From: Mesorhizobium sp. NZP2077
Lineage (GTDB): Bacteria > Pseudomonadota > Alphaproteobacteria > Rhizobiales > Rhizobiaceae
Assembly (NCBI RefSeq): GCF_013170805.1
Contig: NZ_CP051293.1
Location: 6,702,001 to 6,766,000 of the forward strand
Length of the DNA: 64,000 nt
Reading direction: 5' to 3'
Below the pieces are notes generated by a model. That model searched no databases. It was given only the letters and a program-made list of their open reading frames with translations, and was not told where the DNA came from. A program made the translations under genes and the position numbers. Shown here piece by piece: positions 34,670 to 44,608 of this stretch (position 1 is the first letter of the stretch; the number at the start of each line of letters is the position of its first letter).

Positions 34670-36019
34670 ATGAGACCGGAATTAGCTGCCAGGCTTGGCG
34701 AGAACGTCCCGCGTTATACCAGTTACCCGACCGCGCCGCATTTCCATCCTGGCGTCGACGCTGATGTCTATCGAAGCTGGGTGAAGGCGCTCGAAAGCGG
34801 TGACGAGGTCTCGCTCTACCTGCACATCCCTTATTGCGACCGGCTGTGCTGGTTCTGTGCGTGCCATACAAAGCAGACCCGCCGCTACGAGCCGGTGGCT
34901 TCGTATCTCCGCTCGCTTCACGCGGAGATCGCGACTGTCGCCGGTCTTGTCGGCGGCAAGGCCCATGTCCGCGCCGTGCATTTCGGCGGCGGCTCGCCGA
35001 CCATGCTGAAGCCCGAGGATATGATAGCCTTGGGAACTGTCCTGCGGGATAGCTTCGATTTTCTTGCCGATGCGAAGATCAGCGTCGAAATCGAACCCAA
35101 CGACATGGACGAAGCCCGCCTTGATACACTTGCCGAGATCGGCATGGCGCGGGCGAGCCTCGGCGTTCAGGATTTCGATCCGAAGGTGCAGAAGGCGATC
35201 AACCGCGAGCAGAGCTTTTTGCAGACCAAGGCGGTTGTCGACGGCATTCGCTCTCGCGGCGTAGGGTCCGTGAACCTCGATTTGCTTTACGGCCTGCCGC
35301 ATCAGACCAGGGAGAGCGTCTGTTCCACCGTGGCGCAGGCGCTGACTCTGGAGCCGGACCGGATGGCGCTGTTCGGCTACGCGCATGTGCCCTGGTTCAA
35401 GAAGCATCAGACTATGATCGACGAGGCATGGTTGCCGGGTCCGGCCGAACGGTTCGCTCAGTGGCAAATTGCCGCCCGTCTGATCATGGGCGCCGGATAC
35501 GAGGCGATTGGAATAGACCATTTCGCCAAGCCGGATGATGCGCTTGCAGTCTCGGCTCGCGCGGGAACGATCCGCCGCAATTTCCAGGGCTACACCGAGG
35601 ATCGCTGCGAAACACTGATCGGGCTCGGGCCGTCATCGATCAGCCGGTTTCGACAGGGCTATTCGCAGAACATGCCGTCGACAGCCGAATATGGACGCAT
35701 GGTCGAGGGGGGACATCTGGCCACGGTCCGCGGCATCGCGTTTTCCGAAGATGACCGTGTTCGCGGCTGGATCATCGAGCGCTTGATGTGCGATTTCGGC
35801 TTTTCAGCAGCCGATCTGGTGGAACGCTTCGGGGAAGCCGGACAAAAGCTTCTTTTCCAAGCAAGCTCCATCGCCATTGGCGACCCTGCTCGACCGCTTG
35901 AACTCCAAGGTGACAGTTACGTCGTATCGGCGGAAAGTCGTCCCTTTGTAAGGAGCATTGCAGCGAAGTTCGACAAATATTTCGAAAGTGGAACGGCCAG
36001 GCACTCAGTGGCAGTCTGA
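34670..36019 (+). CDS. hemN: Oxygen-independent coproporphyrinogen III oxidase HemN
   Basis: A 449-residue radical SAM enzyme that makes protoporphyrinogen IX precursor without oxygen, needed for heme under microaerobic conditions. The 4Fe-4S motif is complete as YCDRLCWFCAC (CX3CX2CXC), preceded by YLHIP, and the N terminus has the HemN signature RYTSYPTAPHF. The later ARASLGVQDFDPKVQKAINR and LIERLMCDF segments are also present. The open frame extends to 34493, but the ATG at 34670 is the family start. Confidence 0.95.
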   Translation: MRPELAARLGENVPRYTSYPTAPHFHPGVDADVYRSWVKALESGDEVSLYLHIPYCDRLCWFCACHTKQTRRYEPVASYLRSLHAEIATVAGLVGGKAHVRAVHFGGGSPTMLKPEDMIALGTVLRDSFDFLADAKISVEIEPNDMDEARLDTLAEIGMARASLGVQDFDPKVQKAINREQSFLQTKAVVDGIRSRGVGSVNLDLLYGLPHQTRESVCSTVAQALTLEPDRMALFGYAHVPWFKKHQTMIDEAWLPGPAERFAQWQIAARLIMGAGYEAIGIDHFAKPDDALAVSARAGTIRRNFQGYTEDRCETLIGLGPSSISRFRQGYSQNMPSTAEYGRMVEGGHLATVRGIAFSEDDRVRGWIIERLMCDFGFSAADLVERFGEAGQKLLFQASSIAIGDPARPLELQGDSYVVSAESRPFVRSIAAKFDKYFESGTARHSVAV

Positions 36020-36556
36020 GTGCCACAGACGAACGTCACCGTCTTCAGTCGATCGCGAACCTCCTCAAAATCGCCGAAACCAGCAGCTAACAATTCGATA
36101 GTGCATATGGCGCCACTTTACGATGCTGTGACGACGCGGGTATTTACCAAAGGGGGTCGCATGGCAGAGGGCTGGGACCCGCCGGAACCCTGCAGGCAGG
36201 GCTCCACTTCGTATCCGCCCAAGCAGGTTGGATTGTTCGGCCCAGTCTTTCACTGAATGTCGGCGACGCACCCCATTGCGGCTTCCGCTACTCAGCGCTG
36301 CGGCTCTTGAATGCCCCTTTGAGATGAGCTCATTCTGAGTAACAACCGCACGGCGTTCCCACGTGTCTGAAACCATGCATCAGTGCGGCTCGCACGCCCT
36401 GCGCCTGTTCGCGGTTTCCGGGCCGCCCAGGCACTTACTTGACCTCCAGCTGCTCGAAGTTCGCGCATAGGCCTTACATGACGGATCGGTAGGCCGCGAC
36501 CGCCGGGAAATTAGGCACCCGGGCGGCTGCGCCAATTGACCAACTTTATGCTTCGA
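36020..36556. other. Gap between hemN and the conjugation operon
   Basis: About 540 bases with no convincing gene, IS end or hairpin. This is the convergent boundary between the low-oxygen module and the trb operon. Confidence 0.5.
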
Positions 36557-36826
36557 TTACTCGGAATCTGAACCTGACACGCGTCGCGATTTCTCTGACA
36601 TGCCGGCGGGCAAGCTTTCCTTTCTGGCCTTGGCAAACGCTCTGTCACCTTCCAGAAACCCTGCCAGCATGAAAGGTATGAGTTCCGCTACCGTTTCAGA
36701 CTCGCCATAGGTCTGGCGGTAAAGCGCCGCATAGTCCTTGAGTGCTTGGTTCAGGTCCGCGCTAACGGTGATGGTCATCTTCGAAGGTGTCCGGTCTGGA
36801 AGCTTTCCAAGTTTCAGATCTGCCAT
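36557..36826 (-). CDS. DUF2274 protein, last gene of the trb operon
   Basis: An 89-residue protein with MTITVSADLNQALKDYAALY, then a helical segment and LIPFMLAGFLEGD, the DUF2274 pattern. Genes of this family follow trbI in many rhizobial and sphingomonad trb clusters. It starts 12 bases after the trbI stop. Its role is unknown; the N-terminal strand suggests a small DNA-binding or accessory protein. Confidence 0.75.
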   Translation of the reverse strand: MADLKLGKLPDRTPSKMTITVSADLNQALKDYAALYRQTYGESETVAELIPFMLAGFLEGDRAFAKARKESLPAGMSEKSRRVSGSDSE

Positions 36827-36838
36827 GATTACTCCTGT

Positions 36839-38053
36839 TCAAGTCGGGTATGGGCGCAGCACAAGATCCTTGTGTACAATCACGCGTAGGGGCCAACCGG
36901 GTCGGACGATAATGGTGGGTTGAATATTCAGGTTCTTTTCGGTGATGCGCTGGCCGGCTTGACTGATGTTTTGCTGAGTGGATTCCCGGATCGCCTTAAC
37001 TAGGTCGCTTTCGTTTTCCCCAAAGCTCAACTCGGTACCAACGCCCAGTAGCGTCGCTAGAGCAACTCCCTTGATCAGCTGCCAGGTGTGAAAATCGACC
37101 TTGTCCTCAAGCCCGGCATAGCCGGCAGTATCCGTCGCTGGCAGATTGTCGATTTCGATCGAGGAACCGTCGGGCAGGATTATTCGCTGCCAGACCAGCA
37201 ATGCGCGCCTCTGCCCAAAAGCCACGACGCTGTCATAAGTGCCGATGAGGCGTGAGCCTTGCGGAATGAGCACAATGCTGCCGGTGACTGTGTCGTGCAC
37301 ATTCTCGGTGACCTGCGCGACGACAAGGCCAGGCAAGTCGGAATTTATGCCGGTGACGAGACTGGCCGCGATCACGCTGCCGGCCATCAGTTGGTAGGGC
37401 GAGGCCGGCGTCTGCAGCGCTTGCGGATTGTAGATCCCGCTTGTGTTTCGCTGACTGACAAAATCGAGCTTGCGCTGTTGGTTGTTCTGGTCACCCTCGG
37501 CTGGGGCAACGGAAGCTGACACGCGCGTCGCTCCGGATTGCGGAAGCGCCTCAGACGGCTGCTGCGCACTCGGCCCGCCGCCGGCGACATCTGTCTGTCT
37601 GGGTCGATTGTCGATCCGGAACAAGACTTGCGACTCGCGCGCCTCAATTGCTTGCTGGGCAAGGCGCTGCTCCTCGGCGGAGACATCCTGCCCTGGCGCG
37701 ATGCCGAGCTGACGTTGGCGTTCAAGGATGGGGCGACCGAGGTCGCCGGGCAGTGGCGGTCCGAGCACAGGGGCCTTCGGCATGATCCCGGCATAGTCCT
37801 TGGGAAGCGCTTCTAGTCCCTCGGCGGGTGGCTTGCGCTCGGTGTTATAGCGGTCCTCTGCCTGGTGCTTGATACGCCGTGCCGGTCCTTGAAGCGCCAT
37901 CATCGTGACGCCCAGAATGGCACCGGATCCGACTGCAGCGATGGCGACGATCACACCGCGCCTGAATCGGACAGCGCGGCGGGGCGAGGCTCGCAATTGC
38001 AGCTGCTCGGGATCGAGTTTCGGCGGCGCATCGGATCGGGAAGTATCGGTCAT
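36839..38053 (-). CDS. trbI: Conjugal transfer protein TrbI (VirB10-like)
   Basis: A 404-residue protein with a cytoplasmic Pro- and basic-rich start, one membrane helix (about 32-54) and a C-terminal VirB10 domain: VTENVHDTVTGSIVLIPQGS, RLIGTYDSVVAFGQRRALLVW and the final RPGWPLRVIVHKDLVL. It spans inner and outer membranes in the transfer channel. The ATG at 38053 is used instead of an upstream in-frame start because MTDTSRSDAPPKLDP fits the family. Confidence 0.93.
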   Translation of the reverse strand: MTDTSRSDAPPKLDPEQLQLRASPRRAVRFRRGVIVAIAAVGSGAILGVTMMALQGPARRIKHQAEDRYNTERKPPAEGLEALPKDYAGIMPKAPVLGPPLPGDLGRPILERQRQLGIAPGQDVSAEEQRLAQQAIEARESQVLFRIDNRPRQTDVAGGGPSAQQPSEALPQSGATRVSASVAPAEGDQNNQQRKLDFVSQRNTSGIYNPQALQTPASPYQLMAGSVIAASLVTGINSDLPGLVVAQVTENVHDTVTGSIVLIPQGSRLIGTYDSVVAFGQRRALLVWQRIILPDGSSIEIDNLPATDTAGYAGLEDKVDFHTWQLIKGVALATLLGVGTELSFGENESDLVKAIRESTQQNISQAGQRITEKNLNIQPTIIVRPGWPLRVIVHKDLVLRPYPT

Positions 38054-38064
38054 GAGCGCTCCCC

Positions 38065-39093
38065 TCACCTGCTGGGCCGCGCAAAGAGCGGAATCCGCCG
38101 CGGCGGTTGCCGGCCGTCAGTCCTGGTGATGCGCACCACCTGCTGCTGCTTGCTGCCTAGACGCAGTTCTGCAGCGCCAAAGAGGCGATCGACGATGTAG
38201 TAGTTGCCGCGCATGCGATAATTGACGAGCTGGCTGTCCCCATCGGCACCGACGATGAAGAGAGGAGGCGCTTCGCCCTGATCAATGCGACGGGGGAATT
38301 CGATATAGACCTTGCTGCCATCGTCGAAAGCGCGCGTCGGCCTCCAGGGTGGTGTGTCGCCGGTGATTGAATACCGAAAGCGGATATTCTCGAGCGCCAC
38401 ATTCGACGCTACCGGCATGGCAGCCTCGGCTTGGGCGTTGCGCTGGCGTAGCGCGATGATCTGGTCCTCGCTATAGGTCCAGGAGATCGCCGCCATTGAG
38501 GTCTTCTCGGTGCTTTGAAGCTGCAAATGGTAGGTGCGTCGTTCCGTGGTGATCACCAGATTTGTGTTAAGTCCCGGCGCGAAGGGTTTTACCAGCACAT
38601 GGGTGCGCTGATTGTCACCGGTGCCGCTGACGGTATCGCCGATCACCCAACGCACCGTGTCGCCGGCCGACACGGCTGTTAGCTTCTCGCCCGGCTGGAG
38701 TGCGATATCGGTAACGCGCTCCGGCGCGGCATAGAGCTGATAGAGTGCGCCATCGGCGAATGGATAGACCTGAACCGCATTCACGTACCCATACCTGGTG
38801 GGTTGCTGCGTCGCTGCTTTATTGGCATCGGAGACCCGTTCTTCAGGAGAGCGCTTGTCATCGGCCACCCTGCCCGGATCGGGCTGTAGCTGACCTGGCA
38901 ACGGCAGCGGCTTTGGCACTTCGACTATCTTGACCGGCTTCTCCGGCGGCTTCTCGATTGCGGCTGGTTTGAAATCGGCAGCATCATAGGAAATCTCAGG
39001 CGGCGGTACCGGCTTCGACGCGCAGGCGGAGAGGACTGCTGTAGAGGCCGACAGGATCAGCGCGGCACGGACCGACGACATTCTATTCTTCAT
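38065..39093 (-). CDS. trbG: Conjugal transfer lipoprotein-like protein TrbG (VirB9-like)
   Basis: A 342-residue protein. The N terminus is a lipoprotein signal with lipobox LSAC near residue 23. The C-terminal VirB9 domain has SWTYSEDQIIALRQRNAQAE and NIRFRYSITGDTPPWRPTRA, then VYIEFPRRI. It forms the outer-membrane core with TrbI. Its ATG overlaps the trbF stop by 4 bases. Confidence 0.93.
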   Translation of the reverse strand: MKNRMSSVRAALILSASTAVLSACASKPVPPPEISYDAADFKPAAIEKPPEKPVKIVEVPKPLPLPGQLQPDPGRVADDKRSPEERVSDANKAATQQPTRYGYVNAVQVYPFADGALYQLYAAPERVTDIALQPGEKLTAVSAGDTVRWVIGDTVSGTGDNQRTHVLVKPFAPGLNTNLVITTERRTYHLQLQSTEKTSMAAISWTYSEDQIIALRQRNAQAEAAMPVASNVALENIRFRYSITGDTPPWRPTRAFDDGSKVYIEFPRRIDQGEAPPLFIVGADGDSQLVNYRMRGNYYIVDRLFGAAELRLGSKQQQVVRITRTDGRQPPRRIPLFARPSR

Positions 39094-39815
39094 TGGTGGA
39101 CTCCTTTTGGGGAAACGGACGTCGGCGCAGCACTGTCGAGCTCGCGCGACCAGTCGATCGCATTGATGAAGACGCCGAGCGGGTTGTTGCGCAGTTGGTC
39201 AGTATTGCTTGGCGGGCGGATCACGATGGTGAGGATCGCGGTCCAGCGCGTCGTGCTGGCAAGGCTGCCGCGCTCAAAAACCTGCTCGGCCCATTTGACC
39301 TGGAACGAGCTGTCGGAAGCCCTGACCACGCTGGTCACTTGCACCGACACGCTGCGTGTGCCGATCTGGCCGAAAGGATCGTTCGCCTTGGCGTACTCGT
39401 TGAGAAAGAGCGCCGCGCGGTCCGTGGCGAAGTCATAGGCCGAAAGCCAGTTCTGCCGCACCAGCACCGGATCGGTGGAAACGGAACGGACATTCTGAAT
39501 GAAGCGGCCGAGATGCCACGCGATCTGGGCATCGGAGGGCTCGTAGTCCCGGACTGCCGGCGCAACGGCGCGTGCCTCGCCGAAGCCGTCGACCTCGACG
39601 ACGTAAGGCACGACGCGGCTCTGCATCGACTGCCACACGAGTCCGGCGGAAAGTCCGGCCGCCAAGGTCAGACAGCCAAGAGCCATGAACCGCCAGTTGC
39701 GGGCCTGCACTCGAGATGAGCCGATGCGCTCGTCCCAGAGCTGCGCGGCCTTCTGATACGGCGTGACCGGCTCGGGCGTCTTGCCGTAACGTTGAATGGG
39801 TCGCTTGAATAGCAT
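39090..39815 (-). CDS. trbF: Conjugal transfer protein TrbF (VirB8-like)
   Basis: A 241-residue inner-membrane protein with one helix (about 43-65) and a periplasmic VirB8/TrbF domain, with the usual YQKAAQLWDERIGSSRVQA at the start and RWTAILTIVIRPP near the end. It acts as an assembly factor for the transfer channel. It directly abuts trbL and overlaps trbG. Confidence 0.93.
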   Translation of the reverse strand: MLFKRPIQRYGKTPEPVTPYQKAAQLWDERIGSSRVQARNWRFMALGCLTLAAGLSAGLVWQSMQSRVVPYVVEVDGFGEARAVAPAVRDYEPSDAQIAWHLGRFIQNVRSVSTDPVLVRQNWLSAYDFATDRAALFLNEYAKANDPFGQIGTRSVSVQVTSVVRASDSSFQVKWAEQVFERGSLASTTRWTAILTIVIRPPSNTDQLRNNPLGVFINAIDWSRELDSAAPTSVSPKGVHQ

Positions 39816-41138
39816 TTAGTCGTCCTTGTCGTTGAGAGAGGGATTGGCGCTGCCTCCCGGCCTGTCGCCTTCACGGACGGCCTGCATGGCGGCGTGACGC
39901 TGGGCACGGGCTGTCTGTTCGGAACGCAGGCGCCTGGCCCAGCCGGGCGCGGCATCAGTGACCGGACCAGTAGGGCTTCCGGTCATGGATGCGGTCGGCG
40001 CACCACCGGTCGCGGTCCAGGCAGCTTCGCGCCCTGCATCAACGCTGCGCCCGAAGCCTCCTGCGGCAGATCGTGCCGCCCGCATTGCGGCGCCGCCGGC
40101 GGCGCTGGTCACACCATGCATTCCAGCAGCTACACCGGGCAGGCCGGACTCGGGCGATGTTGCGCGCCCCATCTGCCAGGCCGTAGAAGCCGCTGACCCC
40201 ATGGTCGTGCCGGCACGGAGTGCGGTGAGACCGCTGCCGGTTGCCATGCGCGCGCCGGCAAATGCTGCGCCTGCGGCAACGAGCGATGCACCGGCTGCGG
40301 CTGCCGTGGTTCCAAGTGCGGCGCCCGCGCCAAGCTGCGGCGCGCCCGAGACAAGACCGGAGGCTATCCCAGGTCCGAAAATGCCGAGACCAAGGAGCGC
40401 CAAGGCGCCCAGGACCTGTGACATGGCGGCGGCCAGATCCGGCTCTTTGCCTTGCAGCGCGGAAGCGAACTCGCCAAAGAGCGTGGAGCCGATGCCGATG
40501 ATGACGGCCAACACCATCACCTTGATGCCCGACGAGATGACATTGCCGAGCACGCGCTCGGCGAGAAACGCTGACCGGTTCCAAAGCGCGAAGGGCACGA
40601 GAATGAATCCGGCCAGAGTGGTGAGTTTGAATTCGAGGATGGTGATGAAGAGTTGGATGGAGAGGATGAAGAAGGCGATGATGACCAGGAACCAGGCCAC
40701 GAGCAGCACGAAGATGGTGAGCGCGTTGCCGAAGATTTCTGGGAAGCCCAGAAGCTGGCTTGCCTGATCGAGAAGCGGCCAGGCGCCCTCGAAACCGGTT
40801 GCGGCAATGCGGCCTGGATGCAGGAGATTGTCGGCGGAGAGGTTGCCGGATGACGCATTGATGCCGAGACCGGCAAAAGACCGATAAATGATGTCGGCGA
40901 GGTTCTTGAAATTATTCAGGATGAAGGCAAAGACGCCGACATAGAGCACTTTGCGGATGAGCCGGCCGAATATGTTGGGTTCGCCGCCGAATGCCCAGGC
41001 GAGGCCGGCAAGTGTGACGTCGATGCCGATCAGGGTCGTGGTAAGGAAGGCGACATCGCCCGAGAGCAGACCGAACCCGCTATCGATGTAGCGGATGAAG
41101 GTCTCCATGAAGCGATCAATGACCCCAAGGTCGTTCAT
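39816..41138 (-). CDS. trbL: Conjugal transfer protein TrbL (VirB6-like)
   Basis: A 440-residue polytopic membrane protein. About six helices lie between residues 25 and 290, with the TrbL segment KVLYVGVFAFILNNFKNLAD; the C-terminal third is Gly- and Ala-rich with low complexity, which is usual for the family. I start at ATG 41138 (MNDLGVIDRFMETFIRYI) and not at the longer open frame. It follows trbJ by 31 bases; no trbK lies between them. Confidence 0.92.
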   Translation of the reverse strand: MNDLGVIDRFMETFIRYIDSGFGLLSGDVAFLTTTLIGIDVTLAGLAWAFGGEPNIFGRLIRKVLYVGVFAFILNNFKNLADIIYRSFAGLGINASSGNLSADNLLHPGRIAATGFEGAWPLLDQASQLLGFPEIFGNALTIFVLLVAWFLVIIAFFILSIQLFITILEFKLTTLAGFILVPFALWNRSAFLAERVLGNVISSGIKVMVLAVIIGIGSTLFGEFASALQGKEPDLAAAMSQVLGALALLGLGIFGPGIASGLVSGAPQLGAGAALGTTAAAAGASLVAAGAAFAGARMATGSGLTALRAGTTMGSAASTAWQMGRATSPESGLPGVAAGMHGVTSAAGGAAMRAARSAAGGFGRSVDAGREAAWTATGGAPTASMTGSPTGPVTDAAPGWARRLRSEQTARAQRHAAMQAVREGDRPGGSANPSLNDKDD

Positions 41139-41169
41139 GCCGCCTTCCTCGTCGTCAAGAGATTGGTGA

Positions 41170-41895
41170 TCAGTTGCCGGGATAGGCCGTGCCTGTGCCG
41201 AGGAAGCGCTTTGTCGTCTCGCGCGCGGCCTCCTCGGACTGCGCCTTGCGCGCCGCATCCTCGGCCTCAGCGCGGAACTGCGTTGCGAGCAGCGTCTGGA
41301 TCTGCATCTGCTGCTTGGTCGAAAGCGCAAGGAGCTGGTTAGTGGCCTGACTTGCCTGAAGCGCACCGGCCGCGCCTTGGCTGCGGTTGACGAGATCGGC
41401 AAGCAGGTCGCCATCACCGCGAACATTCTCGACGATCTGCGACTGGACACCCATGGTCTGACGGAATGCCTGCATTGCGCTGTGCCAGCGGTCACGTGCG
41501 GCGCTCGCCACATCGCTGACCTTGATCGTGGCGTCGTAGCTTTCCGGATATTGATTACGCCACTGGTCCTGAAGCTTGTTGAGATCAAAGCTCAGGCCAC
41601 TTGCCTGGTCCATCAGACCGTCGATCCGTTGGAGCGAGCCGGTAAGCTGACCCACGGAAGAAAAATCCAGACTCTGAAGATTGCGTGCCATGTTCTGCAG
41701 CACGGTCGCCTGGTTCTGGAGCGACTGGATCTGGTTGTTGATCTGCTCCAGCGAGCACGCCGCCGTGAGCACGTTCTGTGCGTAGTTCGACGGATCGAAC
41801 ACGATGAGCGCGTAGGCCGGCTGCACGTAGTCGGCCATCGGCTTGGCGATCAACGAAAGGGTGATCAGGCCCGAGAGAAAGCGGCGCCGCATCAT
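41170..41895 (-). CDS. trbJ: Conjugal transfer protein TrbJ (VirB5-like)
   Basis: A 241-residue periplasmic protein with a signal peptide (RRRFLSGLITLSLIAKPMAD) and the TrbJ landmarks VFDPSNYAQNVLTAA and LQNQATVLQNMARNLQSL. The rest is long alpha helix. VirB5-like proteins sit at the pilus tip. The start at 41895 overlaps the trbE stop by 4 bases. Confidence 0.92.
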   Translation of the reverse strand: MMRRRFLSGLITLSLIAKPMADYVQPAYALIVFDPSNYAQNVLTAACSLEQINNQIQSLQNQATVLQNMARNLQSLDFSSVGQLTGSLQRIDGLMDQASGLSFDLNKLQDQWRNQYPESYDATIKVSDVASAARDRWHSAMQAFRQTMGVQSQIVENVRGDGDLLADLVNRSQGAAGALQASQATNQLLALSTKQQMQIQTLLATQFRAEAEDAARKAQSEEAARETTKRFLGTGTAYPGN

Positions 41896-44342
41896 GACGA
41901 TTGCTCCTTGGTTGGTTGAGGGAATTGCTGGAGAAGCTCGGCCGCCCAATCCAGGCCGCGGGCGCCGAGAAAGCGAAAGACAAAGCTGTCCTGCCCGTGC
42001 TCGGACAGGACCCTGTCGATCAGGCTTTGCGCGGCCGGACCCGAGGCGCCGCAAAGTGCAAGCGCGATGGGGCCGAGCCCGAGCTCGAAGAGACTGTTGC
42101 CGCAGCGCGACTGCAAATAGTAGTGCCGCTTCGGCGTGGCCCGGGCGATCAGTTCAATCTGCCGGTCGTTGAGACCGAAGCGCTCATAGGCAGTCCGTGC
42201 CTGCGGTTCCACGGCACGATCATTGGGGAGAAAAATGCGCTGTGGGCAGCTCTCGATGATCGCCGGCGCTATTGCAGAGCCGGCGATGTCGGCAAGCGAC
42301 TGCGTGGCGAAGATTACCGATACGTTCTTCTTTCGCAGCACCTTCAGCCATTCGCGGATGCGGGCAGCAAAAAGCGGATTGTCGAGATAGACCCAGGCCT
42401 CGTCGAGCATGAGCAGCGTCGGTCGCCCGTCGAACCGCTCCTCAAGGCGATGGAAGAGATAGGTGAGCACAGGCAGCACAGCGCCTTGGCTATGCATCAG
42501 CTCCTCGGTCTCGAAGCACTGCACATCCGACAGGGCCAGCCGATCGTCGTCGGCATCGAGCAATCGGCCGAAGGGACCGTCGAGCGTGTAGGGCATTAAG
42601 GCGGACTTCAGCGCATTGGACTGAAGCAGGACCGACAGACCCGTCAGTGTGCGCTCCTGCGCCGGCGCGGTGGCGAGGCTGTTGAGCGCCGACCAGATCG
42701 CCTCCTTCACCTCCGGCGTGAGGGTGACGTTCTCATGGGCAATCAGGCCGGCGATCCATTCAGCTGCCCAGCTGCGCGTACCCTGATCACCGATATTGCG
42801 CAGTGGCTGGAAGGCAAGCGCACCGTCCGAACCCAAGACATGATGCTCTCCACCCATCGCGAGCGTTGCCGCGCGCGCCGAATTGCCTTTGTCGAAGACA
42901 TAGACCTGCGCGCCGGCATAGCGACGAAACTGCAGGGCGATCAGGGCAAGCAGCACCGATTTTCCGGCGCCGGTGGGTCCAACGATCAGCATGTGGCCGA
43001 CATCTTCGACATGGGAAGAAAGCCGGAACGGAGTCGACCCGCTGGTTTCGGCGATGAGGAGCGGCGGGGCCTCTCGTCCAGTGACTTCAGCCAGATGCTC
43101 GTTCGCCGCAGGACCGGCCCACACCGAGGAAAGCGGCATGAGATGGGCAAGGTTCAGCGTGTGAACGAGCGGCTGACGAACGTTGGCATAGACATGACCC
43201 GGCAGCGAGCCGAGCCAGGCTTCGACCGCATTGACGCTTTCGCGGATGGTGGTGAACCCGAGCCCATTGATGATGCGCTCGGCCGCGCGAAGTTTCTCAG
43301 CGGCGGCTTGGCGATCCTCGTCCCATACCGTCACCGTTGTAGTGAGATACCCGAAGCCGACATAATCGCCGCCCAACGCCTGAAGTGCTTCATCGGCATC
43401 GAGCGCCTTATTGTCGGCGTCGCTGTCGACGAGCGGAACGGGTTCGTTGCTTACAACCTCGCGCAGGATTGCGACGATCGATTTGCGCTTGGCAAACCAC
43501 TGCCGGCGCAAGCGGGTCAGCGTCTTGGTGGCCTCGGTCTTGTCGAGCGGAATGAAGCGCGTCATCCAGCGATAGGCGAAATCCTGATGATTGAGGGCAT
43601 CGAGGATTCCGGGCCGGGTGAGGTTCGGAAAGCCGAGGATGGTAAGTGTGCGAAGATGTTGCTCACCCAGCATCGGCTCCAAGCCGCCGGTAAGCGGCAC
43701 ATCGACCAGGATGCCGTCCAGATACATCGGCGTTTCCGGCACGGCGACCGGATGGCGGCGGGTCGAGATCGTGTCGTGCAGGTATGTCAGCGTCTCGGCG
43801 TCATCGAGCAGACGCACTTCGGGCATGAAGCCCGACAGAAGATCCAGCACACGGTCGGTCTCGTCACGGAACCGCGCCATCTCCTGGCGCCAGTCTCTTT
43901 CGCCTTCTGAATGATGCGAGTCGACGAGCGCGCTTTCCGCCCGCGCCTGGGCGTCCGGTGGCGGCATGGACAGCAAGGTCAGGTGATAGCGGCTCTCGAA
44001 ATGCGCGCCCTTGCCTTCGAAGGCAGCACGCCGTTCTTCATCAACCAGCCATGACGCCGCGTCCGGGAAACGCGAGGACGGATAGCCCAGCGCTTCGATG
44101 CGCTCCGCCTCGAAAAACAATGTCCAGCCGGAGCCAAGGCGTCTAAGCGCATTGTTGGCCCGGGCGCAGATGCCGATGAGTTCGGCTTCGGTCGAGCTTT
44201 CCAGATCGGGCCCGCGAAACCGAAGAGTCCGCTGAACGCTGCCGTCCTTGTTGAGCACGATGCCGGGCGCCACCAGTGCTGCCCAGGGCAGATGGTCGGC
44301 AAGCCGGTCGGCCTTGCCGCGATATTCCGAAAGGTTCAGCAT
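41892..44342 (-). CDS. trbE: Conjugal transfer ATPase TrbE (VirB4-like)
   Basis: An 816-residue ATPase opening MLNLSEYRGKADRLADHLPW. Walker A is GPTGAGKSVLLALI and Walker B is LLMLDEAWVYL, in the C-terminal VirB4 domain; the N-terminal CagE/TrbE domain is complete. It drives pilus assembly and transfer. An in-frame ATG at 44351 would add three residues. The gene overlaps trbD by 7 bases and trbJ by 4. Confidence 0.95.
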   Translation of the reverse strand: MLNLSEYRGKADRLADHLPWAALVAPGIVLNKDGSVQRTLRFRGPDLESSTEAELIGICARANNALRRLGSGWTLFFEAERIEALGYPSSRFPDAASWLVDEERRAAFEGKGAHFESRYHLTLLSMPPPDAQARAESALVDSHHSEGERDWRQEMARFRDETDRVLDLLSGFMPEVRLLDDAETLTYLHDTISTRRHPVAVPETPMYLDGILVDVPLTGGLEPMLGEQHLRTLTILGFPNLTRPGILDALNHQDFAYRWMTRFIPLDKTEATKTLTRLRRQWFAKRKSIVAILREVVSNEPVPLVDSDADNKALDADEALQALGGDYVGFGYLTTTVTVWDEDRQAAAEKLRAAERIINGLGFTTIRESVNAVEAWLGSLPGHVYANVRQPLVHTLNLAHLMPLSSVWAGPAANEHLAEVTGREAPPLLIAETSGSTPFRLSSHVEDVGHMLIVGPTGAGKSVLLALIALQFRRYAGAQVYVFDKGNSARAATLAMGGEHHVLGSDGALAFQPLRNIGDQGTRSWAAEWIAGLIAHENVTLTPEVKEAIWSALNSLATAPAQERTLTGLSVLLQSNALKSALMPYTLDGPFGRLLDADDDRLALSDVQCFETEELMHSQGAVLPVLTYLFHRLEERFDGRPTLLMLDEAWVYLDNPLFAARIREWLKVLRKKNVSVIFATQSLADIAGSAIAPAIIESCPQRIFLPNDRAVEPQARTAYERFGLNDRQIELIARATPKRHYYLQSRCGNSLFELGLGPIALALCGASGPAAQSLIDRVLSEHGQDSFVFRFLGARGLDWAAELLQQFPQPTKEQSS

Positions 44343-44608
44343 GCGAGCCATCCCCTCAGGCGAAGGTGACGGACAAGCACGCTGGCAAAGTCGGGATCGC
44401 GCCTTGCGGCAAAGACCGCGAGCGTGTGGCCGCCAAGCCAGAGCACTAGCCCGGCAATCCATTGCTGCAAGCCTAGTCCGATGGCCGCAGCCACCGTGCC
44501 GTTGAGGATCGCCACCGCCCGCGGCGCGCCGCCCAGCAGGATCGGTTCAGTCAATGCCCGGTGAACGGGAACCTCGAAGCCCTCGATATGTTGCACTCCG
44601 GCGGTCAT
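44336..44608 (-). CDS. trbD: Conjugal transfer protein TrbD (VirB3-like)
   Basis: A 90-residue membrane protein with PVHRALTEPILLGGAPRAVA and two hydrophobic segments, the TrbD pattern. It works with TrbE at the inner membrane. Its ATG shares one base with the trbC stop, and its end overlaps the start of trbE. Confidence 0.92.
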   Translation of the reverse strand: MTAGVQHIEGFEVPVHRALTEPILLGGAPRAVAILNGTVAAAIGLGLQQWIAGLVLWLGGHTLAVFAARRDPDFASVLVRHLRLRGWLAC